The notes: generated by a model not told the origin, from the sequence alone. A DNA stretch of 64,000 bases from Gerris lacustris (GCA_951217055.1 OX578280.1:60149633-60213632), one strand, 5' to 3'; numbered from the stretch's first letter, positions 46,297 through 57,301 are shown. Translations and numbers: made by a program.

Positions 46297-46522
46297 AATA
46301 AACAAGTACTCATTACTTGTAATAAACAAGTACTCATTACTTGTAATAAACAAGTACTCATTACTTGTAATAAACAAGTACACATTACTTGTAATAAACA
46401 AGTACTCATTACTTGTAATAAACAAGTACACATTACTTGTATGAATTTTAGAATATATTAAACAAATACTCATTACTTGTAATAAACAAGTACACATTAC
46501 TTGTATGAATTTTAGAATATAT
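46297..46522. repeat. 24-bp self-complementary minisatellite
   Basis: Six units of 24 bp run 46297-46440 (AATAAACAAGTACTCATTAC-TTGT), then AT-rich spacer ATGAATTTTAGAATATAT, two more units (46457-46504), and the spacer again. ACAAGTA and TACTTGT within each unit are inverted around CTCAT or CACAT, so every unit can form a small hairpin. Because 24 is a multiple of three, long frames stay open on both strands; none has a gene context. Confidence 0.93.
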
Positions 46523-47100
46523 AACCTCTAAAAACGCGTTTTTATAGATTCTGGTGGTAAAATTTACAATAGGGTCCTAAAATAGTGATTAATTAACAAA
46601 ACTAAATCTACAGTAGGGTAAAAAATCCTATTGAAAATATTCCTGCAATTTTCTTCTATTAGTTATTCACATTAAGAATTCAGAAACAAAGTGTTTATAT
46701 AATTAGTTACCACACTGATTCTATTTGTATGTTTTGCTTAATTTAGATCGGCTCACATCATTGTTAATGGTAATAATGTCACTAACTAAGTTAGTTGAGG
46801 GATTATGAATGAGCTATACAACGAAATTTACTAATAGTTGTTTTAATACGTTTTTTTTTTAATACTGTACATGAATTAAGCACAAGTTAACCCCTCTACA
46901 TGTAAACGAGTATGACAAAATAGTTTTGGTACAGTAGTACCACTACAAACGACAAATCCTAAAACGAGAAATTTATAAATATATATTTTATTTTATTATT
47001 TTTATTTACTTCGATATTTACACGTACATGATTTATTTATTGTAATGCTACTACATATTCAAGCAACGAAATTATATAGAAATATCAAGTAAAACGTAAA
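46523..47100. other. AT-rich DNA, no feature recognised
   Basis: No ORF, RNA gene or repeat is recognised. Confidence 0.45.
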
Positions 47101-47822
47101 AAATAAACAGGTCAAGTGTGTGCTAGTCAGCACACAGCGAGGGTCCGTAGACCACACTATATAGTGTTTAACTGTAAAGTGTATAAACAGTGTTTTTTTA
47201 AAATGGTAAAAAGCTTACTTTGAACCATTCTAAGGGTCTGATATTCTCAAAACACACTCTGATAAAGTATTTGGTTGCCACTGAACCGGACTACAACCAT
47301 ATAAATACATCGAAAAGACCATAATTATAAAAAAAACGTATTTTGTTAATAAAAAATAAAATAATATTTTTTTCAAAATTTCCAAAAAGTGGTATCTTTA
47401 CTTTTGGTCGAAGAATGTTCAGGAATTGTTTCAGATTTTTTGCACTTCACATAAGCGAGATAGAGGGCGGGGACACGTTACACACCCACTTCAAACTTGC
47501 CCACGCTCGCCCTATCAAAGTTATAACCAAAGAATTATATATTTTTGTAATCAGCTCGACGTACCCTTTCATATGATACCCCTCACGGTGTCGAAAATAA
47601 ATGTAACATTTTTAACCCTGAAGTTTTTTTACCCTAATTTTTTTAAAAAATATTTTTTTTTAAGTCGCTATATTTTTAAAATATGTGGGCAGGTACAAGA
47701 CACATACATGCCAAATTTCAAAGTGATCGGACGAAAGGTGTAGCCGTGAGAGCACGCGAGAGGACGGACGGACAGACACCCGCAGGAAAATATAAGGGTC
47801 CTTGGTTTTGCCTACGGACCCT
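47101..47822 (-). mobile_element. Family E element, minus-strand copy
   Basis: On the minus strand it begins AGGGTCCGTAGGC at 47822 and ends with the mirror (AGGGTCCGTAG at 47140 on plus), then the hairpin TGTGTGCT-AGTC-AGCACACA (47117-47136 on plus) and CTTGACCTGTTTATT. It is close to 37180-37895 over its whole length. The plus strand reads QDTYMPNFKVIGRKV just before GGACGGACGGACAGAC. Opposite orientations 10 kb apart could pair as a very large inverted repeat. Confidence 0.8.
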
Positions 47823-47954
47823 AAAAATACTTGAATTTAATTAGTTTTTGGAACACATTTTACGCAAAAAAGTAATTTTCATCCAGTAAAGCAGTATCGA
47901 AACGGCGTTCCTGCTCCAGTATACCCCTGACCTTATTATTTCACCCTGACATAT
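47823..47954. other. No feature recognised
   Basis: A short spacer between family E and the first SINE copy. Confidence 0.4.
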
Positions 47955-48096
47955 AGAGAGGTCCATGGTTCGAATCCCGGCGCTGATGTCTATTTTTCTC
48001 TGTCTGTCTCCCCTTGTAAATAGTAATTATAATTTGATTTAAATTAAAATATAAACGTTCCATAGTATGAATACTACCAAAAACTTAAAAATTGAA
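47955..48096 (+). repeat. tRNA-like SINE, 5'-truncated copy
   Basis: GGTCCATGGTTCGAATCCCG (B box, 47960-47979), then TTTTTCTCTGTCTGTCTCCC, CTTGTAAATAGTAATTATAA, ATAAACGTTCCATAGTATGA and ACTTAAAAATTGAA. The 3' body is almost identical to the second copy at 48253-48436; the A-box region is not recognisable here. Confidence 0.75.
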
Positions 48097-48252
48097 TTTC
48101 TAATTGATTGTACTAGGTTCAGGTGCTTTATAATTACAAGCGTTATTTCTCGGTCTAGTTCTACTGTCGTTAATGTTGACTTCTAGACATGTACAAACAT
48201 TTGAAAGCTTGATTCGGGACTAGGTATCGTTATCGACAGAGGAAATTAATCT

Positions 48253-48436
48253 TCAGTGTAGCTTAATTGGCATGAGCATCTGTACTGGAAATTTATATAG
48301 GTCCGTGGTCCGAATCCTGGCTCTGAAGTCCATTTTTCTCTGTCTGTCTCCCCTTGTAAATAGTAATTATAATTTGATTTAAATTAAAATTTAAACGTTC
48401 CACTGTATGAACACTACCAAAAACTTAAAAATTGAA
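48253..48436 (+). repeat. tRNA-like SINE, copy with A and B boxes
   Basis: GTGTAGCTTAATTGGCATGA (A-box-like, about 48256-48275) and GGTCCGTGGTCCGAATCCTG (B-box-like, 48300-48319) are spaced about as in a tRNA. The same 3' body as the copy above follows, ending AAACTTAAAAATTGAA. Both promoter boxes plus a shared tail support a tRNA-derived SINE. Confidence 0.75.
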
Positions 48437-49080
48437 CTTATTATTTCAGAAGTATAATATTCCTCTGCTCTAAAGTTCTTTGGCATAAATATCCTTTTGT
48501 CTGGACAGTAACTTAAAAAAAGGTATCCTTTATAAATGTTTTCAAAAAATATAAAGGTTCAGTAACCAACTACATTTTTGAACAAGACTTTTTAAATTAA
48601 AAAAAAATGTTCTTTTTTTTAGAAAACAAACACTCCTGGAGAATGTGTTTACTACTACTACAAATTAATCTAGAAAAGTATTTTATATAGTTATCGTTAC
48701 CGGTTTTACAAGGAATGATTTATTGAAGTAATTATAATATATTTTATTTTTTGAAATATTTTTATTTTTTCCGCGAATTTATTGTGTAGGTATCTAATTA
48801 TTTAATTAGATTGAAATTCCTTCAAATGAATAGGCGAATCAAATAATAGAGATAATAATCTAGTCAAAGTTGCGTTAAAAATGATTTACTTCAAACAAAT
48901 TCAAATTAATAAAGAATTAGCGAAATCTATTTTCTTTTAAACTACATATATTTATTTTGTCACTGGGAAGTTAATTTCTAACTTTAGTCAGGGACGATAC
49001 TAAGGCATTCAAGCCTTATATGTATTGCCTGTGAACTACTCTGTATTATGTCCTATCACACCAGATTAAATAAAATTAAT
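48437..49080. other. AT-rich DNA, no feature recognised
   Basis: No ORF, RNA gene or repeat is recognised. Confidence 0.45.
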
Positions 49081-49153
49081 TGTTTCTGCCCAGGATCGAA
49101 CTTGGGACCTTCTGCGTGTTAGGCAGATGTGATCACCGCTACACCACGGAAAC
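49081..49153 (-). pseudogene. Decayed tRNA-Val(AAC) copy
   Basis: The length and anticodon loop (CTAACAC) equal the other copies, but there are three substitutions. One gives a C6-A67 mismatch in the acceptor stem (plus-strand T at 49087). One puts A opposite G in the T stem (AACTTGGG instead of AACTGGGG). One lies in the D loop (GATCACCGC instead of GATAACCGC). Two stem mismatches make normal folding or aminoacylation doubtful. The flank TAAAATTAAT keeps the Pol III terminator, so it may still be transcribed. Confidence 0.85.
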
Positions 49154-49489
49154 TGTGTAATTTACTCATTTAAATTAACAATTTAACTATAGGATTACCT
49201 TTTTCTTATGCCTTGCATAGCATGGCTCGACTATACTGACATAAATAAATTAAAAAGTATTATATAAAAAAATGTAATATTGTTTTGTTAACATAATAAA
49301 TCATATTAAAATATTTTAAATGTTTTAGCTGTAAATTTCTATTTAAGTTTTAGCAAATGGTCGATTGAAAGCTCACTGTAATAGTTTTTTTTAAGATTAA
49401 ATGACATCTATTGTATAGAACTGCTTTTAACATTTAGTTTTTATCAAGTACATGTATTACTATTAGTTGTGAGAAGGGATAAAATTAAG
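49154..49489. other. AT-rich DNA, no feature recognised
   Basis: No ORF, RNA gene or repeat is recognised. Confidence 0.45.
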
Positions 49490-49562
49490 TGTTTCCGCCC
49501 AGGATCGAACTGGGGACCTTCTGCGTGTTAGGCAGATGTGATAACCGCTACACCACGGAAAC
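49490..49562 (-). tRNA. tRNA-Val(AAC)
   Basis: Identical over 73 nt to the gene at 32315. The A-run at 49481-49484 provides the minus-strand TTTT terminator. It lies about 660 bp from the plus-strand gene at 50220 in divergent orientation. Confidence 0.97.
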
Positions 49563-50219
49563 CGTATTGATAAGACATGGTAATTGAGCTTAAATTATTA
49601 AAAAAATTAAACTTATAATTAATAATTCCTAACTATTATTTATGCATTCTATCTTTTTTTTTTTACTTGATGATCTTTAATTATGTTAATTTAATTAATG
49701 AAAAAAAATCCTAATTCAAATTTTTAATATTGTACTCATCATGTATATTTTCATAATTAATTAATATATATTATTTCTTATTAATAGTTTGTTTATGAAA
49801 GCGTATGAATTAAATTCGAGAAGAGTTGTGGAAATCTGGCATGTTCAGTTCACTTTAGCTAACTGTATTATTCTTTAAATTAAAAAAAAATATATATTTA
49901 TATATCAACAGCTATATTATTGGAATTTATTTAATTCAGTTAAGAAGAATTAATTTGATTGTTCGGATGTTGATTATTGATACCCGTGATGTCTAGAACA
50001 ACCCTGTTGAAAAATTGCAGGAGTGAACTTTATGTTTGTATTTAGTATTCCACATGTATATAAATGAAAGTGGTATTCCTGGTTCTGGATCAGGTGCTCT
50101 ACATAGCCCGGGTTGATTAACCACGTAGTGCCTCAACCCCACCTTCTTGGCATTGGTCCCTTTCTTTAACTTCTGATCTAAATTTAAATAGCCTTACCGT
50201 TACGTGTCTTTATCAGCCA
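49563..50219. other. AT-rich DNA, no feature recognised
   Basis: No ORF, RNA gene or repeat is recognised between the two divergent tRNA genes. Confidence 0.45.
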
Positions 50220-50292
50220 GTTTCCGTGGTGTAGCGGTTATCACATCTGCCTAACACGCAGAAGGTCCCCAGTTCGATCCTGGGCGGAAACA
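50220..50292 (+). tRNA. tRNA-Val(AAC)
   Basis: Identical over 73 nt to the other intact copies: GTTTCCGTGGTGTAGCGG at the 5' end, anticodon AAC, T loop TTCGATC and discriminator A at 50292. A T6 run at 50298-50303 is the Pol III terminator. Confidence 0.98.
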
Positions 50293-50437
50293 CTTAGTTT
50301 TTTGTGTGCACTTTCAACAAAGTAACAACTCTTTGGTTTAATCAGTAAAACCCAATCTATGGAATTGAATGATTTGAATATGAATAGATTAATTACTGAT
50401 ACAGATTCCCCATTGAATTACTACTGCTCTCTAATTT

Positions 50438-50439
<2 letters not shown>
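50293..50439. other. No feature recognised
   Basis: A short AT-rich spacer. Confidence 0.4.

Positions 50440-50497
<58 letters not shown>
50440..50497. repeat. Poly-T run (58 bp)
   Basis: Fifty-eight consecutive T. It could be the poly-A tail of a minus-strand retroposed copy or an assembly or polymerase artefact; no retrotransposon sequence is recognised beside it. Confidence 0.95.
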
Positions 50498-50502
<5 letters not shown>

Positions 50503-50711
50503 TCTCTTAGCAGTGTAAACAGTAATTGTAAAAATTGTGATGTCATAAAATAAATTTATCTGTTTTATTTTCGCTATCATGAAGGAGATGATAAAAATGT
50601 GAAGGAATTATAATTGAGAATTTAAATTTGTCACTCTTGTTAGTTAAATTTAGAGATTATAATTCGTTTTTTCAACGTTTCATCAAGGCACTGTTTTGAC
50701 GACAGTATTTC

Positions 50712-50785
50712 TAGGGTCCGTAGCCTAAAGCGAGGACCCTAATACATTTCGGCGCTTGTCTGACTATCTGACCTTCCATCTGTCT
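50712..50785 (+). repeat. Family E end fragment
   Basis: TAGGGTCCGTAGCCTAAAGC, GAGGACCCTAATACATTTCG and GCGCTTGTCTG match the first 50-60 bp of family E (TAGGGTCCGTAGGCAAAACC...AAGGACCCTTATATTTTCCTG). It is cut off by the Harbinger-like element at 50790. Confidence 0.65.
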
Positions 50786-50789
50786 GTAA

Positions 50790-51399
50790 AGCAGGCCTTG
50801 CACTATCAATCCGCTTGATCAAAACAGCGCGTCAAGCTGATTGACACGTGCTTCAAGCATCCTTGGGGCGCATCAAGTTCACCATCAATCATTTCATCAA
50901 CACTCATTTCTAGCTGAGTTTTCGACAAGTGAACTGCTCCTCCTGGACTATAGTGAATCAGTATTGTGTAGATACCATGGTTTCGAATCAGGATTTGGGG
51001 ATTCTCATCTTGACAGTTGTTGCTCTCAAACGGAAAAAATATCCAGAGGAAACGACGTTGGTCGAAGGAGTGGAACTTTTCACAACTCTGGACAATCATG
51101 ATATAATTCAATTAGGAGGCTAAAAATTCTCGATCTGCATTATTATCTACGACGTCCGAACCTTCGGAAGCGAGCGGACGGTTCTCCATCACTGATGTCC
51201 AGCAGACTGACGGAATGCTTGATCAAAATTGCTCTAGACTATCAAGCGCTCCGTCAAGCCACTTAAGTCATTCAAACTTTCCATCAATCATTCAAAGCTA
51301 AACTCAAGCGTCAAACGGGCTCCTAGACTAGCAATCACGCTTGACACCATCGCATGACGCGCAGTTTTGATCAAGCGGATTGGTAGTGTAGGGCCTGCT
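50790..51399. mobile_element. Harbinger-like element, copy 2 (610 bp)
   Basis: AGCAGGCCTTGCACTATCAA through GCTTGATCAAAAC is mirrored by GTTTTGATCAAGCGGATTGG through GTAGGGCCTGCT. The TIRs are about 40 bp and nearly perfect. TAA flanks both sides (50787-50789 and 51400-51402), the 3-bp duplication expected of PIF/Harbinger. Compared with copy 1 (29938), it has an additional middle part of about 220 bp. There, a frame 51014-51106 contains QRKRRWSKEWNFSQLW, which resembles the KRRRRWWVK-W motif at the N terminus of Harbinger transposases. It is therefore a deletion derivative that still holds a piece of the coding region. Confidence 0.82.
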
Positions 51400-51571
51400 T
51401 AACTCACTTGATCGCCAAAAGTACTTACACACAACAATTTGAAACTTTGCAGTTATGTTATGTCATATAATCTCGGAAAAACTAGGGGCTGATAAGTTGG
51501 TAGAATGTGTTCCTTGTGGTTTTCAATTATTTAGAAGTCAAGTCAATTAAGGAAATAAAAGCCTCACTTTT
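51400..51571. other. No feature recognised
   Basis: A spacer between the Harbinger-like element and the next motif. Confidence 0.4.
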
Positions 51572-51608
51572 GCAATATTTCGATCCCTCCTTGGATCATT
51601 CTCAAGCT
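51572..51608 (-). other. GATG-type hairpin followed by GAAA
   Basis: The minus strand reads AGCTTGAGAATGATCCAAGG then AGGGATCGAAATATTGC. GATCC/GGATC forms the hairpin, preceded by GAAT and followed by GAAA. It is the same layout as at 52360-52396 and 25523-25586. Confidence 0.5.
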
Positions 51609-51774
51609 AAAATCATAATTTATTCTAATATTAACAATTGGACACACAATTACAATTACTTTACATAACATTAACAATTTTATTTAATTATCTTGATAAA
51701 ATATTTAGAAATTTGAAACCTTACTAACCTGACTGTCTAGACTATTACATTGTGATGGTTATTATTAAAAATGC
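51609..51774. other. No feature recognised
   Basis: A spacer without recognised features. Confidence 0.4.
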
Positions 51775-51970
51775 TTGTTCGGACGTGTAGTTTTTAAGAT
51801 ATGTTGGATTGCAGAAATAGACCGACAGACAGACACGGAACCAAAAATGTTCCCTGATGACAGAAACGGATTTCTGTCTTGGAATTTTTAAAATCGGAGT
51901 CCTAAAAATGTTTCGTGTTTCAGAACGATCAAATAGCTTCCGTTACCTTAGGTAAACTCGGAAGCAAAAT
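51775..51970 (-). repeat. Family B, 5' half, minus strand
   Basis: CGTGTAGTTTTTAAGATATG, GACCGACAGACAGACACGGA, AACCAAAAATGTTCCCTGAT, CGTTACCTTAGGTAAACTCG and GGAAGCAA are the reverse complement of the first 200 bp of family B. Confidence 0.78.
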
Positions 51971-52359
51971 CATAGTTATTCTTTGTCAAAAAACAAAAAT
52001 AAAAACACGATTATTTATTTGAACTTATTGGGCCGAAAGAGGAAATAAAATCTCTACTAATCTTCAATCACATAACTATATTTCGCCCCCTTCTCGAGGC
52101 GTACTCATGTTCACAACTGTTACATAAATTAAAATCAATTCAAACATATATAATATATTTTTGTCACAAACTAAATTTTTTTAATAGTTTAATGCTTTTC
52201 AAATAAATAAGCAATAACATGAGGAACAATAACAAGACGAATAAAAATACGATTTTAAAGTAATTTCTCATGCATCGCCTATTTTCTGTTTCTATTTTAG
52301 TTTGTTTCCTTGAGTGTAATTCATATTAATAGGGTCTACAGTCTAAAAGCTCACTTTTT
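51971..52359. other. No feature recognised
   Basis: No ORF, RNA gene or repeat is recognised. Confidence 0.4.
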
Positions 52360-52396
52360 CAATATTTCTACCCCTCTTTGGGTCATCTTCAAGCTG
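52360..52396 (-). other. GATG-hairpin-GAAA motif
   Basis: The minus strand reads AGCTTGAAGATGACCCAAAG then AGGGGTAGAAATATTG; ACCC/GGGT forms the hairpin, preceded by GAAGATG and followed by GAAA. It closely matches 51572-51608 in the outer sequence (AGCTTGA at the start, AAATATTG at the end). Confidence 0.5.
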
Positions 52397-53163
52397 ACTA
52401 AAAGATTATTATTTCATCCTGTTCTTGCTAAAAAAAAAAAATATTTTATTCTAACTTTATTGTCTGGTTACTGTCAATAGTTTCGGTTAATTAATTCTAT
52501 TATCTGATATAGAAGCTATAATTTAATCTGTTTTCCCTAAGATAAATTAGTATAAAATATATTATTATTTCAAGGTGGTTTTGAAGTAATATTCTACGAA
52601 ATATAAAAACTAATGGTATACCCGCACCATTATTCATTTATTTTTATAACAGAGGTAGACAAATATTATTGTTGAGGGGTTTTTTAATAGTATGTTAATC
52701 CGTTCAAAATTCAAATTGGAAAATTTACGTACAATTCTCTTTGATTCAAAAGGTGAGAAAGAATCAAGATTTTACAAAAAGTTGTCACTTTCAATATATA
52801 GAGACATTTGAATGTCAAAAACAGACAAATATGTAACAGTTTCTTTCATCAAAGAGTTTGAAGAAAAATTAACATAGAGCTATGTGAATTACACAAACAA
52901 TTGCAGATTTTCTGCAGAAAATCATTTAACATAGAACCAACACAAAGATTCATATTCAACATAGACTCTTACTCATTTCAATTTTAATCAAATGAAGAAT
53001 GTACACATAATTCTGTAAACCCTAAAAACCCTCCCACTGATAGTATAAGGTCAAATCAAAAGTTAAGGATAGATTTTAGGAACGGAGTTAAAGAATGAAA
53101 GTTTCTAAGTGTAAAAGGAAGCGATACAATTAAAATTATTTACAAGAAAAGGAGACAGAGAAA
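52397..53163. other. AT-rich DNA, no feature recognised
   Basis: No ORF, RNA gene or repeat is recognised. Confidence 0.45.
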
Positions 53164-53650
53164 AAAATTCAAATAGAAGAATTTTTTTTACAATAAATCC
53201 TGGCTATAAAAATGGTTGAATGCTTAGTGCTCGGTTTACAAATAAGTTGATTCTTATGAATAAATTCAAATAGAAGAATTATTTTTTACAATAAATCCTG
53301 GCTATAAAAATAGTTGAATGCTTAGTGCTCGGTTTACAAATAAGTTGATTCTTATGAATAAATTCAAATAGAATAATTTTTTTTTTTACAAAAAATCCTG
53401 GCTATAAAAAAGGTTGAATGCTTAGTGCTCGGTTTACAAATAAGTTGATTCTTATGAAAAAATTCAAATTGAAGGATTTTTTTTACAATAAATCCTGGCT
53501 ATAAAAATGGTTGAATGCTTAGTGCTCGGTTTACAAATAAGTTGATTCTTATGAAAAAATTCAAATTGAAGGATTTTTTTTTACAATAAATCCTGGCTAT
53601 AAAAATGGTTGAATGCTTAGTGCTCGGTTTACAAAAAGTTGATTCCTATT
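53164..53650. repeat. 97-100 bp tandem array, 5 copies
   Basis: Units start near 53167, 53264, 53362, 53462 and 53559: ATTCAAATAGAAGAATTTTT, ACAATAAATCCTGGCTATAA, GGTTGAATGCTTAGTGCTCG, GTTTACAAATAAGTTGATTC. Units differ mostly in T-run length; units 4 and 5 share AAATTGAAGGA instead of AAATAGAAGAA, so one arose from the other. Confidence 0.93.
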
Positions 53651-54479
53651 TCCCTACGTTCCCGCCCATCTGATTTTACCCTAAATATGTTCCCCATAGA
53701 AAAGTTCTATAAATTTTCAGAATAAAACTTAAATCCAGCTTGTATTTAAACTTCGATTGTGACTTTAAACAGAAAATTCCGCTAACGATTTTTTTCTAGA
53801 TAAAATGTTTCAAAGGAAATCTCAATTTATTTCAGTCTTTATCTTTTTTATTTAATCAGTACGAATTAAATTCATGTTATATTTGCTAAATTATAAAAGG
53901 AAAATAATTAGGGTAAAAACATTTCTACCCAACGTTCGCTTATATTCTTGCTTTTGACAAAATATTAAAATAAATCATAGTCAACAAGCTCGAAAATCCA
54001 TTAACAAAAGCGGTTATTCCAAAATAATCTATATTAAAAATGTAAAAAAAAAAAATGTATTCAGTAATTTATAATATGATTTTTTAGAATTTTATAATAC
54101 TCGCGCTTTAAATATTTTTTTAGTACTTTTCTTAAAGGAGCTTGTTTGTGAACGTAAATAGAATATAATAAATAATATTACATTAAGCATAAAAGCAGTA
54201 GTATTTGAGTAATGAAGTGATACTTTTATAATAATAATATAAAAGCTATTACGGGTGGTTATGATTCTTATAGTGTATAGGTTTGTTTAGGAAGTAAAGC
54301 TTTGTACCGAGTACCCCCACTATACCTCACACTACCCTCTTCCACTTATCTTCAACTATGACATTCATCATGATTAATAAATTTCAATATTCAGTATTTT
54401 ATTGCAATACGCTCGCTTCAATGATAGAGCCACGGGATGCCTAGTATAATCAATAAATACTATGATTCAAATAAATATA
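53651..54479. other. AT-rich DNA, no feature recognised
   Basis: No ORF, RNA gene or repeat is recognised. Confidence 0.45.
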
Positions 54480-55170
54480 ATTGCTTCCGAGCTTACCGAA
54501 GGTAACGGAAGCCATGTGATCGTTCTGAAGAACGAAAAAATGTTGTCTCCTATTTAAAAAATTGCACAACAGGAATCCGTTTCAGAAAACAGGGAAAATG
54601 TTTAGTTCCGTGCCTGTCGGCCTTTCTGTTTACTCAATTTTTGCAAATGAACATATCTTAAAAACTACTCCGCTAATTTTAATGAAATTTGGATAGTAGG
54701 TCTTACTCAGCTTATTGTTGGTCCCATATAAGTTTCAACCTTCTGCGCTCATTTGTTTCTTTTCCACATACGCACAGACATACATTTATTTACACCTATA
54801 GCTTCAATAGTACTAATCTGATTTTTATGAAAATTGGTTGATTTCTTTGCCCATTTGTTTCGCACAAAGATACATTTATTTACAAGTATACTTTGTAGTA
54901 CTCATCTGATTTTTATGAAATTTGGATGTATTGTCGAAAGTAGCTTGAATATAGCTCCAAATTAATTTCAATCATCTGCGCTCTTTTAATTTTGTTGAAT
55001 TGATACTTTAATTTGGGTAAAAAATCAAAACTATTTTGACAGACTTTGAAGACGGGGTGGAAATCAAATTAATTTGGCAGTAATAGGTGTAAAAGTATAA
55101 AATCATTAAAGTATATGACATAGGACTCGAGGAAGCTGTGTGCCACTTAATTGGCAGACTATTTTTTTCT
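54480..55170 (+). repeat. Family B, longest copy
   Basis: It has the start TTGCTTCCGAGCTTACCGAA, GGTAACGGAAGCCATGTGAT, CGTTCTGAAGAACG, and all later blocks up to GAGGAAGCTGTGTGCCACTT and AATTGGCAGACTATTTTTTT. A local duplication of TTTACA...TAGT-ACT(A/C)ATCTGATTTTTATGAAA (54789-54920) makes it longer than the copy at 2546. Confidence 0.82.
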
Positions 55171-56108
55171 GCATTAACATACAATAATGAAACATTAAAG
55201 AAATTACATTAATCCTTTTTATTATCCTTCAATTTTGTCTGACCATTTGGATAAACGGGGGAATGATTTTTACCTGAGTAAATAGATATAGAATTCTCGT
55301 CATTTGCTTGATTATTATTTTTGTAATTTCTAATAGACTGAATATTTTGACACCATTACAGCTGATAACAGCAGCAGAACAGTACTGACTTATCATTTTA
55401 AATTGAGAAGCTTAATATTAACTATAAGCTACGCCTAGATATTTAACTAATTTTAATTTTAATTAAAAAGGAACAGCTTTACTATTTTTATTTTTATTAT
55501 TATTATTTCATTCACGATTTACTTTTATTTATTTATTAATAATTACAATTAATTGGTACTAATAAAGTTGAAAACGGATAATTTTGTTTGTCATTATTAA
55601 CTGACACAAAATCTCTGTAAATTGTCTTTATTGATCGTTACCTCTAAAATAAATACTTTAAGTTAATTGAAATTTAGAGACTTTTCAAAGGAAAATTTAA
55701 TTCATTTCTTCGAATATTTGATCAATTCTAGAGTAAAGTTTGACCTACATTTCTCGAGTCGTATTAAATTTCCGATCTGGAAATCTTTGATAATTATTGT
55801 TATTAATTAAATATATAAAATAAATTAAATTAAACCAGCTCATGTTTCTACTTCAGATACTTCTTAGGTGAAATTATTTTTGGATTAGAGTATGTCTAAA
55901 TAATATAATTAGAGATTTAACTCAAGTTCATTATATTTTTCTGGTTCTTTGATTCAGAAATTTATTTCTAAACTCTCTGAAGGTCTACACCTAGTGAAAG
56001 AGCTCTTCTAGATCTTTAATTAACGTTTTCTTTTTATTTATTTATTTATTAAATTTGTCGACAGAAAAATCTTTTTAATAATTTAATTAAAATAGTTGTA
56101 AAGCCGTA
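55171..56108. other. AT-rich DNA, no feature recognised
   Basis: No ORF, RNA gene or repeat is recognised. Confidence 0.45.
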
Positions 56109-56181
56109 GTTTCCGTGGTGTAGCGGTTATCACATCTGCCTAACACGCAGAAGGTCCCCAGTTCGATCCTGGGCGGAAACA
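56109..56181 (+). tRNA. tRNA-Val(AAC)
   Basis: Identical over 73 nt to the other intact copies. It is followed by ATTAATTTT (T4 at 56187-56190), the Pol III terminator. The flank class is that of 42422 and 49081. Confidence 0.98.
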
Positions 56182-56364
56182 ATTAATTTTGCCCCTTCTT
56201 TTCATTTAAGTGTATGCTGTAAATGTTCTATACTAAACCTGTAAATCTTTTATGTTTCACATAATATCAAATAAGTAGGACGGGTTGTTAAGAGTGTAAT
56301 AACTAGTAGTTCTGTGAACAGTAGACCTCGCGAAAATTAAAAAAAAATTAAACGCGGATGCGGA
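56182..56364. other. No feature recognised
   Basis: A spacer without recognised features. Confidence 0.4.
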
Positions 56365-56520
56365 CAGAGGATCCATTTAAAATTTAAATACGAATCTAAA
56401 CTTATATGTCGATTTCCCGAGAAAAATCTAGTTTTTGTGAAAATAATTTTAAACGCGAACAGTGAGAGGCCGGGTTTGATTCCCTGCTGGGAAGGTTATA
56501 TTTATGGTAATTCTAAACAT
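56365..56520 (+). repeat. Family A, middle fragment
   Basis: It contains ATCCATTTAAAATTTAAATACG, GATTTCCCGAGAAAAATCTAG, and GAGGCCGGGTTTGATTCCCT (B-box-like with C to T change). Both ends of family A are missing. Confidence 0.7.
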
Positions 56521-57301
56521 GTTTTAAAGAAATAAACCATATACATCGATTTTAATGTCTTAAAGGAACATCTAATCCAAATTTCAAGAAAAAATAAAAC
56601 TTTTAAAATAAAGTCTAAAAAACACTTTTTTTTTTAAATTAATAACAATTTTTTTTATAAAAAAACCACTAGCGCGTAACAAACCTTTTCAGGCGAAATG
56701 CAAAACGGTCTAGTACCTGGGGAAGACTGGAGAACAAAAAAAAGTTAAAACATAGACCTCGCTTCGCTCGGTCAATAATTACTTATCTTCGAACTGGGTT
56801 TTCACCGTTTCAAATCCAAATTCGAGAATTGAACATTGAAATGGGAAGCAGGACCGGATAGCTATTTGCTCGCCCTTTGCATTTAATTGAGCGTTAAAAA
56901 TCTTACCTTCAGTAAGAATCTAGTGTTGATGAAGGCTTCATCAATTTTTCATCATACGATTTTGTTTAAAATGCAGTAAACAATTTCTATTTCCTATTCG
57001 AAAACCTTTAATTGTTTAACTGCTAAAACAGATGTGATTTTCTTCATCATAACTTGTCAACTTTTTCATGCTTATTTATTATAGTTTATTTGAATTTTAA
57101 ATGAACACTTTCTGTAGCAATAAACAAACACGCTACAATCTGCTAACCCATGACCTATGGTGCATATTATGTCATTTTACATATTAATCTACTTCTAATA
57201 AATAATGTTATTTGGACATTATCTAAGACTGTTATAAACAACATAGTTTCTTATTAATTAACAATCATGACAATGAGACAATGTGCAAATAATAGTACAT
57301 T
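56521..57301. other. AT-rich DNA, no feature recognised
   Basis: Apart from the 3' remnant of the preceding repeat, no ORF or RNA gene is recognised. Confidence 0.45.

Noticed and set aside
46117..46497. Overlapping ORFs of 62-114 codons on both strands
   Set aside because: They are all produced by the 24-bp minisatellite, whose length is a multiple of three.
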